From Aurantimonas coralicida DSM 14790 (GTDB taxonomy: Bacteria; Pseudomonadota; Alphaproteobacteria; Rhizobiales; Rhizobiaceae): a stretch of DNA of 64,000 nt. The notes beneath the pieces were generated by a model. It did not search any database and was not told the DNA's origin. It saw only the letters and a program-made list of their open reading frames with translations. The stretch lies in assembly GCF_000421645.1 (NCBI RefSeq), contig NZ_ATXK01000002.1:186001-250000 (forward strand), in the 5' to 3' direction. Shown here piece by piece: positions 31,974 to 41,482 of this stretch; the stretch's first letter is position 1, and every line of letters begins with the position of its first letter. The translations under genes were made by a program, and so were the position numbers.

Positions 31974-32486
31974 ATGCCGGGGCTGATCATCCGCGTCGTG
32001 GCGGCGCTGTTTCTCGGGCTCGTCTCCAGCCAGTCGCTGGAATTCACCCAGCAATATCTGCAGCGTCTCGGCGGCGCCGTCGACGAATTGCGCAAGGTCG
32101 TGGAGCGTTTCGACGCCAGCGCGGCGGCCTCCGACCTGTCGCGCAGCGAGGCGGTGGCGCGGTTGCGCGAGAACCGCGACGCCTTCGTCGCGCGCCAGGG
32201 GGCGGATGCCGAACAGACCATTGCCCGCTATGACGCGGTGGAGCGGCGCTATCGCAGCGTTGCCGAATCGGCGCCCCTGTTCCGGCCCTTCGTCGCGGCG
32301 GGCGATCCGGACTGGGAGATCGCCGAGCGCGCCGCCGCCGACTATCGCCCGGCCCTGCCGATCACCGTCGAGGGATTGCTCCTGGCCGTTGCGGGTTTCG
32401 CCCTCGGCTGGGCGATCGGGGCCGGCGGCCATGGCGCCGCGCGCATGCGCCGGCGTCGCCGCGAGCGTCGGCTGGCGTCGAGCTGA
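31974..32486 (+). CDS. DUF2937 family membrane protein
   Basis: A 170-residue protein with an N-terminal hydrophobic helix (LIIRVVAALFLGLVSS), the segment SLEFTQQYLQRLGGAVDEL typical of DUF2937, a soluble helical middle and a C-terminal transmembrane helix (LLLAVAGFALGWAIGAGG) followed by an Arg-rich tail. The function of the family is unknown. The ATG was chosen because GGAGG lies 9 nt before it. It lies just upstream of the TPP riboswitch. Confidence 0.75.
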   Translation: MPGLIIRVVAALFLGLVSSQSLEFTQQYLQRLGGAVDELRKVVERFDASAAASDLSRSEAVARLRENRDAFVARQGADAEQTIARYDAVERRYRSVAESAPLFRPFVAAGDPDWEIAERAAADYRPALPITVEGLLLAVAGFALGWAIGAGGHGAARMRRRRRERRLASS

Positions 32487-32549
32487 GCCGGCGCGCGCGA
32501 TCTTGGCGCGGCGGCGTTGACAGGGCCGCCCGGGAAGCACAGATTCCGT

Positions 32550-32658
32550 CCATCCAAGGGGAGTTCCGGCAGGGAACTGAGAGGCCATCGGCCGCCGAAA
32601 GGCGTGAGCGCGTGGCGACCCTTCGAACCTGATCCGGTTGAGACCGGCGGAGGGATGG
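32550..32658 (+). ncRNA. TPP riboswitch (THI element)
   Basis: The core sequence is recognisable: AAGGGGAG near the 5' side, ACTGAGAGG, then ACCCTTCGAACCTGATCCGG and the GGAGGGATGG 3' side. The closing stem is CCATCC (32550-32555) with GGATGG (32653-32658). TPP binding would repress the thiOSGE operon downstream. The aptamer is followed by a 164-nt leader containing a short ORF and a hairpin at the thiO start, so control may be at translation initiation. Confidence 0.93.
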
Positions 32659-32766
32659 AATGCGGGGGCCCTTGGCCTGCGGCTCACCGCAGGCGAGCGC
32701 CGCGCCGCCGATCTTTCCCCTGTCCATCAGCCGGATCTCCGAGACGCGTCGAGGAGGATCGAGACA

Positions 32767-32820
32767 ATGGCCGACCGGGCCGCCTGTTTGCACCCCGCCT
32801 GCCGCATCGGCGGGGCCTGA
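32767..32820 (+). CDS. Putative 17-residue leader peptide between TPP riboswitch and thiO
   Basis: An ATG preceded by GAGGAGG at nine bases opens the frame MADRAACLHPACRIGGA and stops two bases before the thiO ATG. A perfect 7-bp hairpin (CCCCGCC 32793-32799 with GGCGGGG 32809-32815) lies inside the ORF, and its 3' arm contains the only Shine-Dalgarno-like sequence available to thiO. Translating ribosomes could open this stem and couple the two genes. No homologue is recognised, and it may equally be non-coding. Confidence 0.4.
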   Translation: MADRAACLHPACRIGGA

Positions 32821-32822
32821 CC

Positions 32823-33800
32823 ATGCGGGTTGCCGTCATCGGGGCCGGCGTTGCCGGGCTCGTCACCGCGCTGGAACTCGCCAAGCGGGGCGCCGACGTC
32901 GCGCTGTACGAGGCCGCACCGGAACTGGGCGTGGCCGCGGCGTCGTGGCTGGCCGGCGGCATGCTGGCGCCGCGCTGCGAGGCCGAGAGCGCCGATCCGG
33001 CCATCGTCGCGCCGGGTCTGGCGGGGATCGACTGGTGGTCGCGGCATGTGCCGGACGTCGCGCGCCACGGTACGCTGGTGCTGGCGCCTTGGCGCGACCG
33101 CGCGGACCTTGCCCGCTTCGCCCGCCGCACGCGCGGCCACAAGCGGCTCGACGCCGAGCGGATCGCGGCGCTGGAGCCCGATCTCGCCGGCCGCTTCGCC
33201 GAGGGCCTGTTCTTTGCCGAGGAAGCCCATCTCGATCCGCGCCGGACGCTGGAGGCGCTGGCCGAACGGCTGCGCGAACGCGGCGTCACGCTGCATTTCG
33301 GCCGGCGCGTCACGGCCGCCGATCTCGACCATGATCGCATCGTCGATGCGCGCGGCATCGCGGCACGACCGGAGCTGCCGCGGCTGCGCGCGGTGCGCGG
33401 CGAGATGGTGTTGCTGCGCACAAGGGAGGTGTCGCTGGCGCGGCCGGTGCGGCTCCTGCATCCGCGCTCGCCGATCTATGTCGTGCCGCGCGCGGACGGG
33501 CTGTTCATGGTGGGGGCGACCATGCTGGAAAGCGACGACGATCGCGGCATCACCCTGCGCGGCACCGTCGAGCTGCTCAACGCCGCCTATGCGCTGCATC
33601 CGGCCTTTGCCGAGGCGGAGCTGGTGGAGACCGGCGCCGGCCTGCGGCCCTCCTATGCCGACAATCTGCCAAAGGTGACGCGGAACGGCCGGGTGGTCAG
33701 CCTGAACGGGCTGTACCGCCACGGCTTCCTGCTGTCGCCGGCCATGGCGGCGGAGGCCGCCGCCGAAATCTTCGCAGAGACGCTGAAGGACGCATCATGA
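32823..33800 (+). CDS. thiO: Glycine oxidase ThiO
   Basis: A 325-residue FAD enzyme of the DAO family. The dinucleotide-binding motif VIGAGVAGL is at residues 5-13, followed by [16 protein letters not shown], and the C-terminal [13 protein letters not shown] and [12 protein letters not shown] are typical of ThiO. It oxidises glycine to iminoacetate for the thiazole ring. It is first in a TPP-riboswitch operon thiO-thiS-thiG-thiE and overlaps thiS by four bases (ATGA). Confidence 0.92.
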   Translation: MRVAVIGAGVAGLVTALELAKRGADVALYEAAPELGVAAASWLAGGMLAPRCEAESADPAIVAPGLAGIDWWSRHVPDVARHGTLVLAPWRDRADLARFARRTRGHKRLDAERIAALEPDLAGRFAEGLFFAEEAHLDPRRTLEALAERLRERGVTLHFGRRVTAADLDHDRIVDARGIAARPELPRLRAVRGEMVLLRTREVSLARPVRLLHPRSPIYVVPRADGLFMVGATMLESDDDRGITLRGTVELLNAAYALHPAFAEAELVETGAGLRPSYADNLPKVTRNGRVVSLNGLYRHGFLLSPAMAAEAAAEIFAETLKDAS

Positions 33801-33994
33801 GAATTTCCGTCAATGGCGAGGAGCGCAGCGTCGAGGCCGCCACCCTCGACCGGGCGCTCATCGAACTGGGTTACGAGGGCGCCGTGGTCGCCACGGCCCT
33901 GAACCGCGACTTCGTGCCGAAGGCCGAACGCGGGACGGTGCGCCTCGCCGAAGGCGACGCCATCGAGATCATCGCCCCGATGAAGGGAGGCTGA
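33797..33994 (+). CDS. thiS: Sulfur carrier protein ThiS
   Basis: A 65-residue ubiquitin-like protein ending in the required Gly-Gly (IIAPMKGG), which is adenylated and then thiocarboxylated to donate sulfur to ThiG. It begins [12 protein letters not shown]. It overlaps thiO by four bases, and thiG starts two bases after its stop. The activating ThiF could be supplied by the MoeB/ThiF-like protein at 45 kb. Confidence 0.95.
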   Translation: MRISVNGEERSVEAATLDRALIELGYEGAVVATALNRDFVPKAERGTVRLAEGDAIEIIAPMKGG

Positions 33995-33996
33995 GC

Positions 33997-34836
33997 ATGG
34001 ACACGATCGACACCGACACGGCGAACGCCGTGACCGGCATGGACATCTATGGCCGCCGCATCGCCTCGCGGCTGATGCTCGGCACCTCGCTCTATCCCTC
34101 GCCGCAGATGATGACCGACGCGATCAAGGCCTCCGGGGCCGGCATCGTCACCGTCTCGCTGCGCCGTGAATCCGGCGAGGCGCGGGCCGGCCAGGCCTTC
34201 TGGGAGCTGATCCAAGGCCTCGGCCTCGACATCCTGCCCAACACGGCCGGCTGCCATACGGCCCGCGAGGCGGCGACGACGGCGCAGATGGCCCGCGAGA
34301 TCTTCGGCACGGACTGGATCAAGCTGGAGGTGGTGCGCGATGCCGAGACGCTGCAGCCCGACGTGTTCGGCTTGGTGGAGGCGGCCCGCATCCTGACCGG
34401 CGAGGGCTTCAAGGTGTTGCCCTATACGGTGGAGGATCTGTCGGTGGCCGACCGGCTGGTCGAGGCCGGCTGCCGGGTGCTGATGCCCTGGGGCGCGCCG
34501 ATCGGCTCGGGGCTCGGGCTGAACAATCGCTACGGCCTGCGCCAGCTGCGAGCGCATTTTCCCGACGTGACGCTGGTGGTCGATGCCGGGCTCGGCCTGC
34601 CGTCGCAGGCGGCCGCCGCCATGGAGCTCGGCTATGACGGCGTGCTCCTGAACACGGCGGTCGCCAAGGCCGGCGACCCGGTGGCGATGGCGCGGGGCTT
34701 TGCCCTGGCGGTCGAGGCCGGCCGGCTGGCCTTCGAGGCGGACCCGATGGCGCCGCGCGACATGGCCGCGCCCTCGACCCCGATGCTGGGGCAGGCGATG
34801 CTCGGTGATGTCGGCGGACCGGGAGGTTCGCGATGA
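33997..34836 (+). CDS. thiG: Thiazole synthase ThiG
   Basis: A 279-residue TIM-barrel enzyme. The Schiff-base lysine is Lys109 in DWIKLEVV, and VLPYTVED and [12 protein letters not shown] are family motifs. It condenses DXP, iminoacetate and ThiS thiocarboxylate into the thiazole carboxylate. A 17-residue N-terminal extension precedes the core. It overlaps thiE by four bases (ATGA). Confidence 0.96.
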   Translation: MDTIDTDTANAVTGMDIYGRRIASRLMLGTSLYPSPQMMTDAIKASGAGIVTVSLRRESGEARAGQAFWELIQGLGLDILPNTAGCHTAREAATTAQMAREIFGTDWIKLEVVRDAETLQPDVFGLVEAARILTGEGFKVLPYTVEDLSVADRLVEAGCRVLMPWGAPIGSGLGLNNRYGLRQLRAHFPDVTLVVDAGLGLPSQAAAAMELGYDGVLLNTAVAKAGDPVAMARGFALAVEAGRLAFEADPMAPRDMAAPSTPMLGQAMLGDVGGPGGSR

Positions 34837-35504
34837 GCCGGGCGGAGGGACATTGGAGTGGGGAGCGCGGTGCCGAGGAGCGGCCGGGGACGGGGCTGCG
34901 GCTCGATCCGTTCTACCTGATCGTCGACGATGCCGAGATGGCGGAGCGGCTGGTGCCGGTCGGGGTGAAGCTCCTGCAATTGCGCGCCAAGGACATGGAC
35001 GCGGCGAGACTGCGGCAGGAAATCCGCCGCACGCGCGATGTCTGCGCCGCCCATGGCTGCCTGCTGGTGATCAATGATTTCTGGCGTCTGGCGATCGAGG
35101 AGGGCTGCGATGTCGTCCATCTGGGGCAGGAGGACCTGGCCGCGGCGGACCGGGTCGCGATCAAAGCTGCCGGCCTGAAGCTCGGCATCAGCACCCATGA
35201 CAGCGCCGAGCTCGCCGTGGCGCTGGCCGCCGAGCCGGATTACGTCGCGCTGGGGCCGGTCTGGCAGACCAAGCTGAAGGTGATGAAATGGGCACCGCAG
35301 ACGCCCGAGCGTCTCGGCGTCTGGCGCCAGCGTATCGGCGATCTGCCGCTGGTGGCGATCGGCGGCATCACCGTGGAGCGGCTGCCGCAGGTCTTCGCGC
35401 AGGGCGCCGACAGCGCCGCGGTGGTCACGGACGTGACACGGGCCGCGGATCCGGAGGCGCGGGCGCGCGAATGGCTCGCGGCGACTGCGCCCTACCGGCG
35501 ATAG
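34833..35504 (+). CDS. thiE: Thiamine-phosphate synthase ThiE
   Basis: A 223-residue TIM-barrel protein. Motifs are [40 protein letters not shown] and VAIGGI, covering pyrimidine-diphosphate and phosphate sites. It joins HMP-PP with thiazole phosphate. A TenI-like isomerase role cannot be fully excluded, but the RAKD and ND motifs favour ThiE. Last gene of the thi operon; thiC and thiD are not in the window. It is convergent with fabI, leaving only 27 nt. Confidence 0.9.
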   Translation: MSRAEGHWSGERGAEERPGTGLRLDPFYLIVDDAEMAERLVPVGVKLLQLRAKDMDAARLRQEIRRTRDVCAAHGCLLVINDFWRLAIEEGCDVVHLGQEDLAAADRVAIKAAGLKLGISTHDSAELAVALAAEPDYVALGPVWQTKLKVMKWAPQTPERLGVWRQRIGDLPLVAIGGITVERLPQVFAQGADSAAVVTDVTRAADPEARAREWLAATAPYRR

Positions 35505-35531
35505 GCTTTGAGGCTGTGAGCGGGAGGGCGG

Positions 35532-36377
35532 CTACTTGCCGCCGCTCTCGTCCTCGCCCTCGACCACCGCCTTGCGGTGTTCCTGGGCCTTCAGCTCTTC
35601 GAGCGAGGGCATCGACATGATGTTGTAGCCCGAATCCACATAGTGGATCTCGCCGGTGACGCCGTTCGACAGCTCCGACATCAGGTAGAGCACCGCGCCG
35701 CCGACTTCCTCGATCGAGGTGTTGCGGCGCATCGGCGCGTTGCGGCGCTGGAAGTTGAACATCAGCCGCGCGTCGGAGACGCCGGCGCCGGCCAGCGTGC
35801 GCACCGGTCCGGCCGAGACGCTGTTCACCCGGATGTTGCGCGGCCCGAAATCGGCGGCGAGATAGCGCACCGAGGCTTCGAGCGCGGCCTTGGCGACGCC
35901 CATGACATTGTAGTTCGGCATGACCCGCACGGCGCCGCCGTAGCTCATGGTCACCATGGAGCCGCCATTGGTCATGATCTCCGCCGCGCGCTTGGCGACC
36001 TCCGTGAAGGAGAAGCAGGAGATCAGCATGGTGCGGGTGAAGTTCTCCCGCGTCGTGTCGGCGTAGAGGCCCTTCAGCTCGCTCTTGTCGGAGAACGCGA
36101 TGGCGTGGAGGACGAAGTCGATCGTGCCCCATTCTTCCTTCAGCGTCGCGAAGACCTGGTCGAGCGATTCGGTGTCCTCGACATCGCAGGGAATGACCAG
36201 CTTGCTGCCGATCTCCTCGGCAAGCGGGCGCACGCGCCGTCCGAAGGCCTCGCCCTGATAGGTCAGCGCGATCTCCGCGCCCTGGGCCGCCAGCGCCTTG
36301 GCGGCGCCCCATGCGATGGAATTGTGGTTCGCGACGCCCATGATGAGCCCGCGTTTGCCTTTCATCAGATCGGTCAT
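35532..36377 (-). CDS. fabI: Enoyl-[acyl-carrier-protein] reductase FabI
   Basis: A 281-residue SDR-family enzyme. It starts with the NADH-binding segment GLIMGVANHNSIAWG and has the active-site Tyr and Lys in YNVMGVAKAALEASVRYLA, plus INVNSVSAGPVRTLA-like substrate-loop residues (here IRVNSVSAGPVRTLA). It catalyses the last step of fatty-acid elongation and is the triclosan target in FabI-type bacteria. Third gene of the fabA-fabB-fabI operon on the minus strand. The C-terminus is a short charged tail. Confidence 0.96.
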   Translation of the reverse strand: MTDLMKGKRGLIMGVANHNSIAWGAAKALAAQGAEIALTYQGEAFGRRVRPLAEEIGSKLVIPCDVEDTESLDQVFATLKEEWGTIDFVLHAIAFSDKSELKGLYADTTRENFTRTMLISCFSFTEVAKRAAEIMTNGGSMVTMSYGGAVRVMPNYNVMGVAKAALEASVRYLAADFGPRNIRVNSVSAGPVRTLAGAGVSDARLMFNFQRRNAPMRRNTSIEEVGGAVLYLMSELSNGVTGEIHYVDSGYNIMSMPSLEELKAQEHRKAVVEGEDESGGK

Positions 36378-36390
36378 GTGCCCTTCAACC

Positions 36391-37608
36391 TCAATCCGTC
36401 ACGCGTTGGAAGGCGAGGCAGGCATTGGTGCCACCGAAGCCGAAGGAATTCGACAGGACCCGGTCGATCTTCGCATCGTCGACCCGCTCGCGCAGGATCG
36501 GCATGCCCTCGAACTCGGGATCGAGTTCGTCGATATGGGCGCTTTTGGCGAGGAAGCCGTGCTTCATCATCAGGAGCGAGTAGATCGCCTCGTGCACGCC
36601 GGTGGCGCCCTGGCTGTGGCCGGTCAGCGACTTGGTGCCGGAGATCGGCGGGATGTTGTCGCCGAAGACCTCGCGGATCGCCTGGACCTCCATGCGGTCG
36701 CCGACCGGGGTCGAGGTGGCATGGGGGTTGATGTAGTCGATCGGGCCGTCGAGATGGCCGATCGCCTGGCGCATGCAGCGCACCGCGCCCTCGCCGGACG
36801 GGGCGACCATGTCGGCGCCGTCGGAGGTGGCGCCGTAGCCGACCAGCTCGGCGACGATGTTGGCGCCGCGCGCCTTGGCCCGCTCGTATTCCTCCAGCAC
36901 CAGGACACCAGCGCCGCCAGCGATGACGAAGCCGTCGCGGGCGTTGTCATAGGCGCGCGAGGCGATCTCCGGGCGGTCGTTGAAGTCCGAGGACAGGGCG
37001 CCCATCGCGTCGAACAGCACCGACAGGGTCCAGTGCAGATCCTCGCAGCCGCCGGCGAACATCACATCCTGCTTGCCCATCTGGATGGTCTCGTAGGCAT
37101 TGCCGATGCAATGGCTCGAGGTCGAGCAGGCCGACGAGATCGAGTAGTTGACGCCCTTGATCTTGAACCAGGTGGCCAGCGTCGCCGAGGCGGTGGAGGA
37201 CATCGCCTTCGGCACGGCCGTCGGTCCGATGCGCTTCGGGCCCTTTTCGCGGGCGGTCTCGGCCGCCTGGACGATGGTCTGGGTCGAGGCGCCCCCCGAG
37301 CCCATGATGATGCCGGTGCGCTCGTTGGAGATGTCGGCGGCCTCGAGGCCCGCATCGGCGATCGCCTGGTCCATGGCGATGTGGTTCCAGGCCGTGCCGC
37401 CGCCATGGAAGCGCATGGCGCGCCGGTCGAGAATGGTCGTGGGGTCCAGCGTCGGCTTGCCGTGGACGTGGCTGCGGAACCCCAGTTCCTTGTATTCCTC
37501 GGCAAAGCTGATGCCCGAGCGCGCATCCCTCAGAGAGGCGGTCACCTCGTCGACATTGTTGCCGATCGAGGACACGATCCCCATACCCGTCACGACGACC
37601 CGCTTCAT
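36391..37608 (-). CDS. fabB: 3-oxoacyl-[acyl-carrier-protein] synthase I FabB
   Basis: A 405-residue KAS enzyme. It begins [18 protein letters not shown]. The catalytic Cys lies in [12 protein letters not shown] and the two His in HATSTPVGD and GHSQGATG. It elongates unsaturated intermediates made by FabA. The start is fixed by homology and a GGAGCG ribosome binding site. It lies between fabA (37 nt upstream) and fabI (13 nt downstream) in one operon. Confidence 0.96.
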   Translation of the reverse strand: MKRVVVTGMGIVSSIGNNVDEVTASLRDARSGISFAEEYKELGFRSHVHGKPTLDPTTILDRRAMRFHGGGTAWNHIAMDQAIADAGLEAADISNERTGIIMGSGGASTQTIVQAAETAREKGPKRIGPTAVPKAMSSTASATLATWFKIKGVNYSISSACSTSSHCIGNAYETIQMGKQDVMFAGGCEDLHWTLSVLFDAMGALSSDFNDRPEIASRAYDNARDGFVIAGGAGVLVLEEYERAKARGANIVAELVGYGATSDGADMVAPSGEGAVRCMRQAIGHLDGPIDYINPHATSTPVGDRMEVQAIREVFGDNIPPISGTKSLTGHSQGATGVHEAIYSLLMMKHGFLAKSAHIDELDPEFEGMPILRERVDDAKIDRVLSNSFGFGGTNACLAFQRVTD

Positions 37609-37645
37609 CGTCCGCTCCTTCCAGATTCCAGGATCCGCGCCGTCA

Positions 37646-38176
37646 TCAGACGGCGGCCTGAGCCGCTTCCTCGTCGGTGAACAGGCCAACGCGCAGATCG
37701 CTGGCCTTGTAGATGACCTCGCCATCGGCCTTCATCCAGCCATTGGCGATGCCGAGCTTCAGGCGCGAGCGCATCACGCGGCGGAACTCCACGCCGTATT
37801 CGACCAGCTTGACCTTCGGCGTCACCTGGCCGCTGAACTTGACCTCGCCGACGCCGAGCGCCCGGCCGCGGCCGGGTTCGCCCAGCCAGCCGAGATAGAA
37901 GCCGGTAAGCTGCCACAGCGCATCGAGGCCGAGGCAGCCCGGCATCACCGGATCGCCTTCGAAATGGCAATCGAAGAACCACAGGTCCGGGTTCACGTCG
38001 AACTCGGCCCGGATGATGCCCTTGCCGTTCTCGCCGCCCGTCTCGTCGACCTCGGTAATGCGGTTGAACATCAGCATCGGCGGCAGCGGCAATTGCGCAT
38101 TGCCGGCGCCGAACAACTGGCCATGACCGCAGGCGATGAGGTCGTCGTAATCGTAGGAGGTCTTCTTCGTCGCCAT
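37646..38176 (-). CDS. fabA: 3-hydroxydecanoyl-[acyl-carrier-protein] dehydratase FabA
   Basis: A 176-residue hot-dog enzyme. The catalytic His and Asp lie in [20 protein letters not shown]. It dehydrates and isomerises 3-hydroxydecanoyl-ACP, the branch point to unsaturated fatty acids. It is first in fabA-fabB-fabI. In most Hyphomicrobiales the divergent neighbour is irr; here an extra small secreted-protein gene lies between them. Confidence 0.97.
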   Translation of the reverse strand: MATKKTSYDYDDLIACGHGQLFGAGNAQLPLPPMLMFNRITEVDETGGENGKGIIRAEFDVNPDLWFFDCHFEGDPVMPGCLGLDALWQLTGFYLGWLGEPGRGRALGVGEVKFSGQVTPKVKLVEYGVEFRRVMRSRLKLGIANGWMKADGEVIYKASDLRVGLFTDEEAAQAAV

Positions 38177-38428
38177 GATCGCTTGTGTCCGCCCTGTTCT
38201 CCCGACCCTGCCATGGGCCCTTGTCGGCTGCGCCCATACCACGCCACCCGCACAGGTGAAACCGTTTGGCTGGGCCCGGCGTATCCGGCGCGCCAGGATG
38301 GCGACCGGCAATCGCCGTCCTCGCCAGCCTATCTGTGGTACATGGCGCGCAATTTCGATAGCACCGGGCGAAGGAAGCCGCCTCAGCGCGCACCGTGACC
38401 GCCGCCCTCGACAGGATGCAGCACCGCC

Positions 38429-38896
38429 TTGACCGCCGTTTTCACCCCTTCGCGCTGCAGCGCTCTCGCCCTGTGGGGTGCCGCCGCGCTGCTGCTCGCC
38501 GCGGCCGCGCCGGCCCTTGGACAGTCCTGGCGCAGCGACGGCGCGGTCGCGGGCTTCACGGCGGGGTCGGGATTTACCGGGCTGACCTTCCGCTGCGCGA
38601 GTGCCGGCCGCGTGACGATGCGTTTTTCCGGCTTTCCGGGACGGCTGCAGGCGGGCCAGCCCCATACGGTGGTGGCGACGGTCGACGACACGGCCTTCGT
38701 GCTGGACACGATCGCGCGCGACGCCGGCAGCGGTTCGATTCTGGTGGCGGAGGGCACGCTGGCGGCCCGCGCCGGCTTCATCGAGGCCCTGCGCAAGGGC
38801 CGCAGCGTAGAGGTGGCGGGGCCGGTCGGGCGCTACAGCCTGCCGCTGACAGGGTCGGGCGACGCGCTGGCGGCCTTCACCAAGGGCTGCGGCTAG
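38429..38896 (+). CDS. Small secreted protein of unknown function
   Basis: A 155-residue protein with an N-terminal signal peptide ([20 protein letters not shown], cleavage probably after ALG) and a mature domain of about 120 residues rich in beta strands. It has two Cys (FRCASAG and the C-terminal KGCG) that may form a disulfide. The family is not recognised. The start is a TTG; no in-frame ATG lies upstream, so the start is uncertain. It sits between fabA and irr and is co-directional with irr, 142 nt ahead. Confidence 0.6.
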   Translation: MTAVFTPSRCSALALWGAAALLLAAAAPALGQSWRSDGAVAGFTAGSGFTGLTFRCASAGRVTMRFSGFPGRLQAGQPHTVVATVDDTAFVLDTIARDAGSGSILVAEGTLAARAGFIEALRKGRSVEVAGPVGRYSLPLTGSGDALAAFTKGCG

Positions 38897-39038
38897 GCCC
38901 TGCCATCAACCGTTATGGCGGGTTCTGCGGGGCGGCATTTGTGACCGCGATGCCGATGACGTATATTGCGGTCGTGCAGGCCCTTCGGTAAGCCTGCGGA
39001 CACTTATCGCACGAACAAGAGACTGGTGGCATTCAGCA

Positions 39039-39485
39039 ATGGAAAACCGGACGCGCGCCCAGAGCTTCTGTGTATTCGAGCGCCTTCGCTCGGTGGGTCT
39101 GCGCCCGACGCGGCAGCGGGTGGCCCTGTGCAACCTGATGTTCGGCGCCGGCGACCGCCATCTCTCGGCCGAGGAACTGCACGAGGAAGCCCACAAGGCC
39201 GGTGATCCCGTCTCGCTGGCGACCGTGTACAACACGCTGCACCAGTTCACCGATGCGGGCCTTGTGCGGCCGCTCTCGGCAGAGGGCCAGCGCACCTATT
39301 TCGACACCAACACCTCCGATCATCATCACTTCTTCGTCGAGGACGACAATTCGATGATCGACATTCCCGATGGCGGGCTGCGGCTCGACCGGCTGCCGGA
39401 GGCGCCGGAGGGCATGGAGATCGTCAATGTCGACGTGGTGGTGCGCCTGCGCCGCAAGAAGGCGCTGGACCAGGCCGCCGAATAG
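39039..39485 (+). CDS. irr: Iron response regulator Irr (Fur family)
   Basis: A 148-residue Fur-superfamily regulator. The winged-helix part (LRSVGLRPTRQRVALCNLMF) is followed by VSLATVYNTLHQFTDAGL and the histidine cluster SDHHHFF found in Irr proteins. Irr senses heme status through its interaction with ferrochelatase and controls iron, heme and Fe-S genes by binding iron control elements. The location beside fabA-fabB-fabI is the conserved Irr context in this order. A candidate target site is the palindrome upstream of nfuA. A bidirectional terminator follows. Confidence 0.93.
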   Translation: MENRTRAQSFCVFERLRSVGLRPTRQRVALCNLMFGAGDRHLSAEELHEEAHKAGDPVSLATVYNTLHQFTDAGLVRPLSAEGQRTYFDTNTSDHHHFFVEDDNSMIDIPDGGLRLDRLPEAPEGMEIVNVDVVVRLRRKKALDQAAE

Positions 39486-39517
39486 GCGCCGACGACAGGT
39501 CCATCCCCAGTAACGAC

Positions 39518-39553
39518 AAAAGCCCGGATCGCGGTCGCGATCCGGGCTTTTTT
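39518..39553. terminator. Bidirectional intrinsic terminator between irr and the SH3 gene
   Basis: AAAAGCCCGGATCGC pairs with GCGATCCGGGCTTTT across a four-base loop, with T-runs readable on both strands. It lies between convergent genes and can end both transcripts. Confidence 0.93.
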
Positions 39554-39600
39554 GATGTCTGGCGCCGGCCGCAGCCGGCGCTGACGCAAGAGGATTGCTG

Positions 39601-40146
39601 CTACTCGAAGCGCTCGTCCGGATAGACGCCCCAGATCTCCTGCTGGCGGACATAGCCGTCGCGGTCGGCGACCTTGAGTTCGCACCAGCCGGCCGTGCAG
39701 GTCTTCACGCCCGCGACGACGCCCGGTTCGATCCGTGCCACCAGCGGCGCATCGGTGGCGGGGCTGTTGTGAATGTCGATCATCGTCGCCTTGCCGCGCA
39801 GCCAGGGGGCGGCGATCGAGGTGCGGTCGCCGGACAGGAGCGAGTGATAGACCCAGCCCTCGGTGCCCTCGGAATCGCGGATGCGGCGCCACAGCTCGTA
39901 TTCCTGGATGACCTCCACCGGCAGGCCTTCCTTGAGATACAGCCAGGTCACCGGATAGTCGCGTCCCGGACCGATCCGCAGATTCACGCGGCTGGCCTTG
40001 AGGCTGACATAACGCGGCAGCGGCAGCTTGGAGACCGGCCCCAGCTCGACGGCATGGGCAACGGGCAGGGGGGCGGCGCCGGTGAAGAGCACGGCGGCGC
40101 CGGCAAGCGCCAGCAGCGGACGGCGAAAACGGGCGAAGAACGGCAT
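39601..40146 (-). CDS. Periplasmic bacterial SH3-domain protein
   Basis: A 181-residue protein with a signal peptide (LLALAGAAVLFTGAAPLPVAHA) and two SH3-like modules: the first around RYVSLKASRVNLRIGPGRDY and GWVYHSLLSG, the second ending GYVRQQEIWGVYPDERFE. Such SH3_4 proteins are exported and may bind peptidoglycan. The gene is common in Hyphomicrobiales beside a 2-hydroxyacid dehydrogenase. It is divergent from that gene across 193 nt; an 8-bp inverted repeat (GGCAGGCG/CGCCTGCC, 40223-40252) lies in the gap. Confidence 0.85.
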   Translation of the reverse strand: MPFFARFRRPLLALAGAAVLFTGAAPLPVAHAVELGPVSKLPLPRYVSLKASRVNLRIGPGRDYPVTWLYLKEGLPVEVIQEYELWRRIRDSEGTEGWVYHSLLSGDRTSIAAPWLRGKATMIDIHNSPATDAPLVARIEPGVVAGVKTCTAGWCELKVADRDGYVRQQEIWGVYPDERFE

Positions 40147-40339
40147 CGCAAACTCCAGACGACAAGATGCACGGGGCGCGCGCGGTCAGGCGGCGCCGGG
40201 GTCTTCCAACGGCCGGGACCCCGGCAGGCGCAGCGCTTTGTTTTCGCCTGCCGCCTTGCTAGGGAGGGCCCTCGGCTCCGGGGTCGAATGATCGTTCGTT
40301 TCGGTTAATATCGTCTTGATTTGGGGAGGAGCGCGGCCG

Positions 40340-41341
40340 ATGGCGTCACGCGAAAAGCCGCTTGTGATCATTACCCGCAAATTGCCGGCGCCGATCGAAC
40401 GGCGCATGGCCGAGCTGTTCGACGTGCGGTTCAACGAGACCGACCGGCCGATGGAGCAGCCGGCCCTCGTCGCCGCCGTGCGCGAGGCCGACGTCCTGGT
40501 ACCGACCGTCACCGACCGCATCGACCGGGCGGTGATCGAGCAGGCCGGCCCGCGGCTGAAGATGATCGCCAACTACGGCAACGGCGTCGACAATATCGAC
40601 ATCCAGGCGGCGCTGAACCGCAATCTCCTCGTCACCAACACGCCCAACGTCCTCAACGAGGACACCGCCGACATGACCATGGCGCTGATCCTGGCGGTGC
40701 CGCGGCGGCTGGTGGAAGGCGGCATGCGGCTCCTGGGCGACGAGAAATGGCCGGGCTGGTCGCCGACATGGATGCTGGGAAGCCGCATCTCCGGCAAGAA
40801 GCTCGGCATTCTCGGCATGGGCCGGATCGGCACCGCCGTCGCCCGGCGGGCCAAGGCTTTCGGGCTGGAGATCCACTATCACAATCGCGGCCGGGTGAGC
40901 CCCAAGACCGAAGCCGAGTTCGGCGCCACCTACTGGGAGAGCCTCGACCAGATGCTGGCCCGCATGGACATCATCTCGGTCAACTGCCCCTACACGCCGG
41001 CGACCTATCATCTCCTGTCGGCGCGGCGGCTGGCGCTGATCCAGCCGCATGCCTTCATCGTCAACACCGCCCGCGGCGAGATCATCGACGAGAAGGCGCT
41101 GGTGAAGCTGATCGAACAGGAGCGCATTGCCGGCGCCGGGCTCGACGTCTTCGAGGAGGAGCCGGCCGTCGACCGCAAGCTGATGAAGCTGGCCCGCGAC
41201 AACAAGGTCGTGCTGCTGCCCCATATGGGATCGGCCACGATCGAGGCGCGCATCGAGATGGGCGAGAAGGTGATCATCAACATCCGCACGCTGATGGACG
41301 GCCACCGCCCGCCGGACCGCATCCTGCCCGGCCAAATCTGA
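40340..41341 (+). CDS. D-2-hydroxyacid dehydrogenase (glyoxylate/hydroxypyruvate reductase type)
   Basis: A 333-residue D-isomer-specific dehydrogenase. The cofactor loop LGMGRIGTAVARR is followed by HYHNR, where Arg after the strand suggests NADP. Catalytic residues are the Arg of VNTARGEIID, the Glu of DVFEEEP and the His of LLPHMGSAT. It probably reduces glyoxylate or hydroxypyruvate to glycolate or D-glycerate. The ATG follows GGGGAGGAG. The flavin monooxygenase gene follows 141 nt later. Confidence 0.88.
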   Translation: MASREKPLVIITRKLPAPIERRMAELFDVRFNETDRPMEQPALVAAVREADVLVPTVTDRIDRAVIEQAGPRLKMIANYGNGVDNIDIQAALNRNLLVTNTPNVLNEDTADMTMALILAVPRRLVEGGMRLLGDEKWPGWSPTWMLGSRISGKKLGILGMGRIGTAVARRAKAFGLEIHYHNRGRVSPKTEAEFGATYWESLDQMLARMDIISVNCPYTPATYHLLSARRLALIQPHAFIVNTARGEIIDEKALVKLIEQERIAGAGLDVFEEEPAVDRKLMKLARDNKVVLLPHMGSATIEARIEMGEKVIINIRTLMDGHRPPDRILPGQI

Positions 41342-41482
41342 CGGCAATTGGCTGCATCGCACGCGGTCGAAAGTCGGTACGGAACTGCGGTTTTTGCTGC
41401 GCCTGCGTTTCGCAGCCGCATGATGGACAAGCCGGGGTCGCGCGGCAATCCTCTCCTCGAGCACCGCGCAAGGGGAGGAACC

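Noticed and set aside
38395-38991. 198-codon plus-strand open frame overlapping the small secreted protein gene
   Set aside because: It has no signal peptide or domain and is a frame shadow; the other frame gives a clean signal peptide and mature domain.
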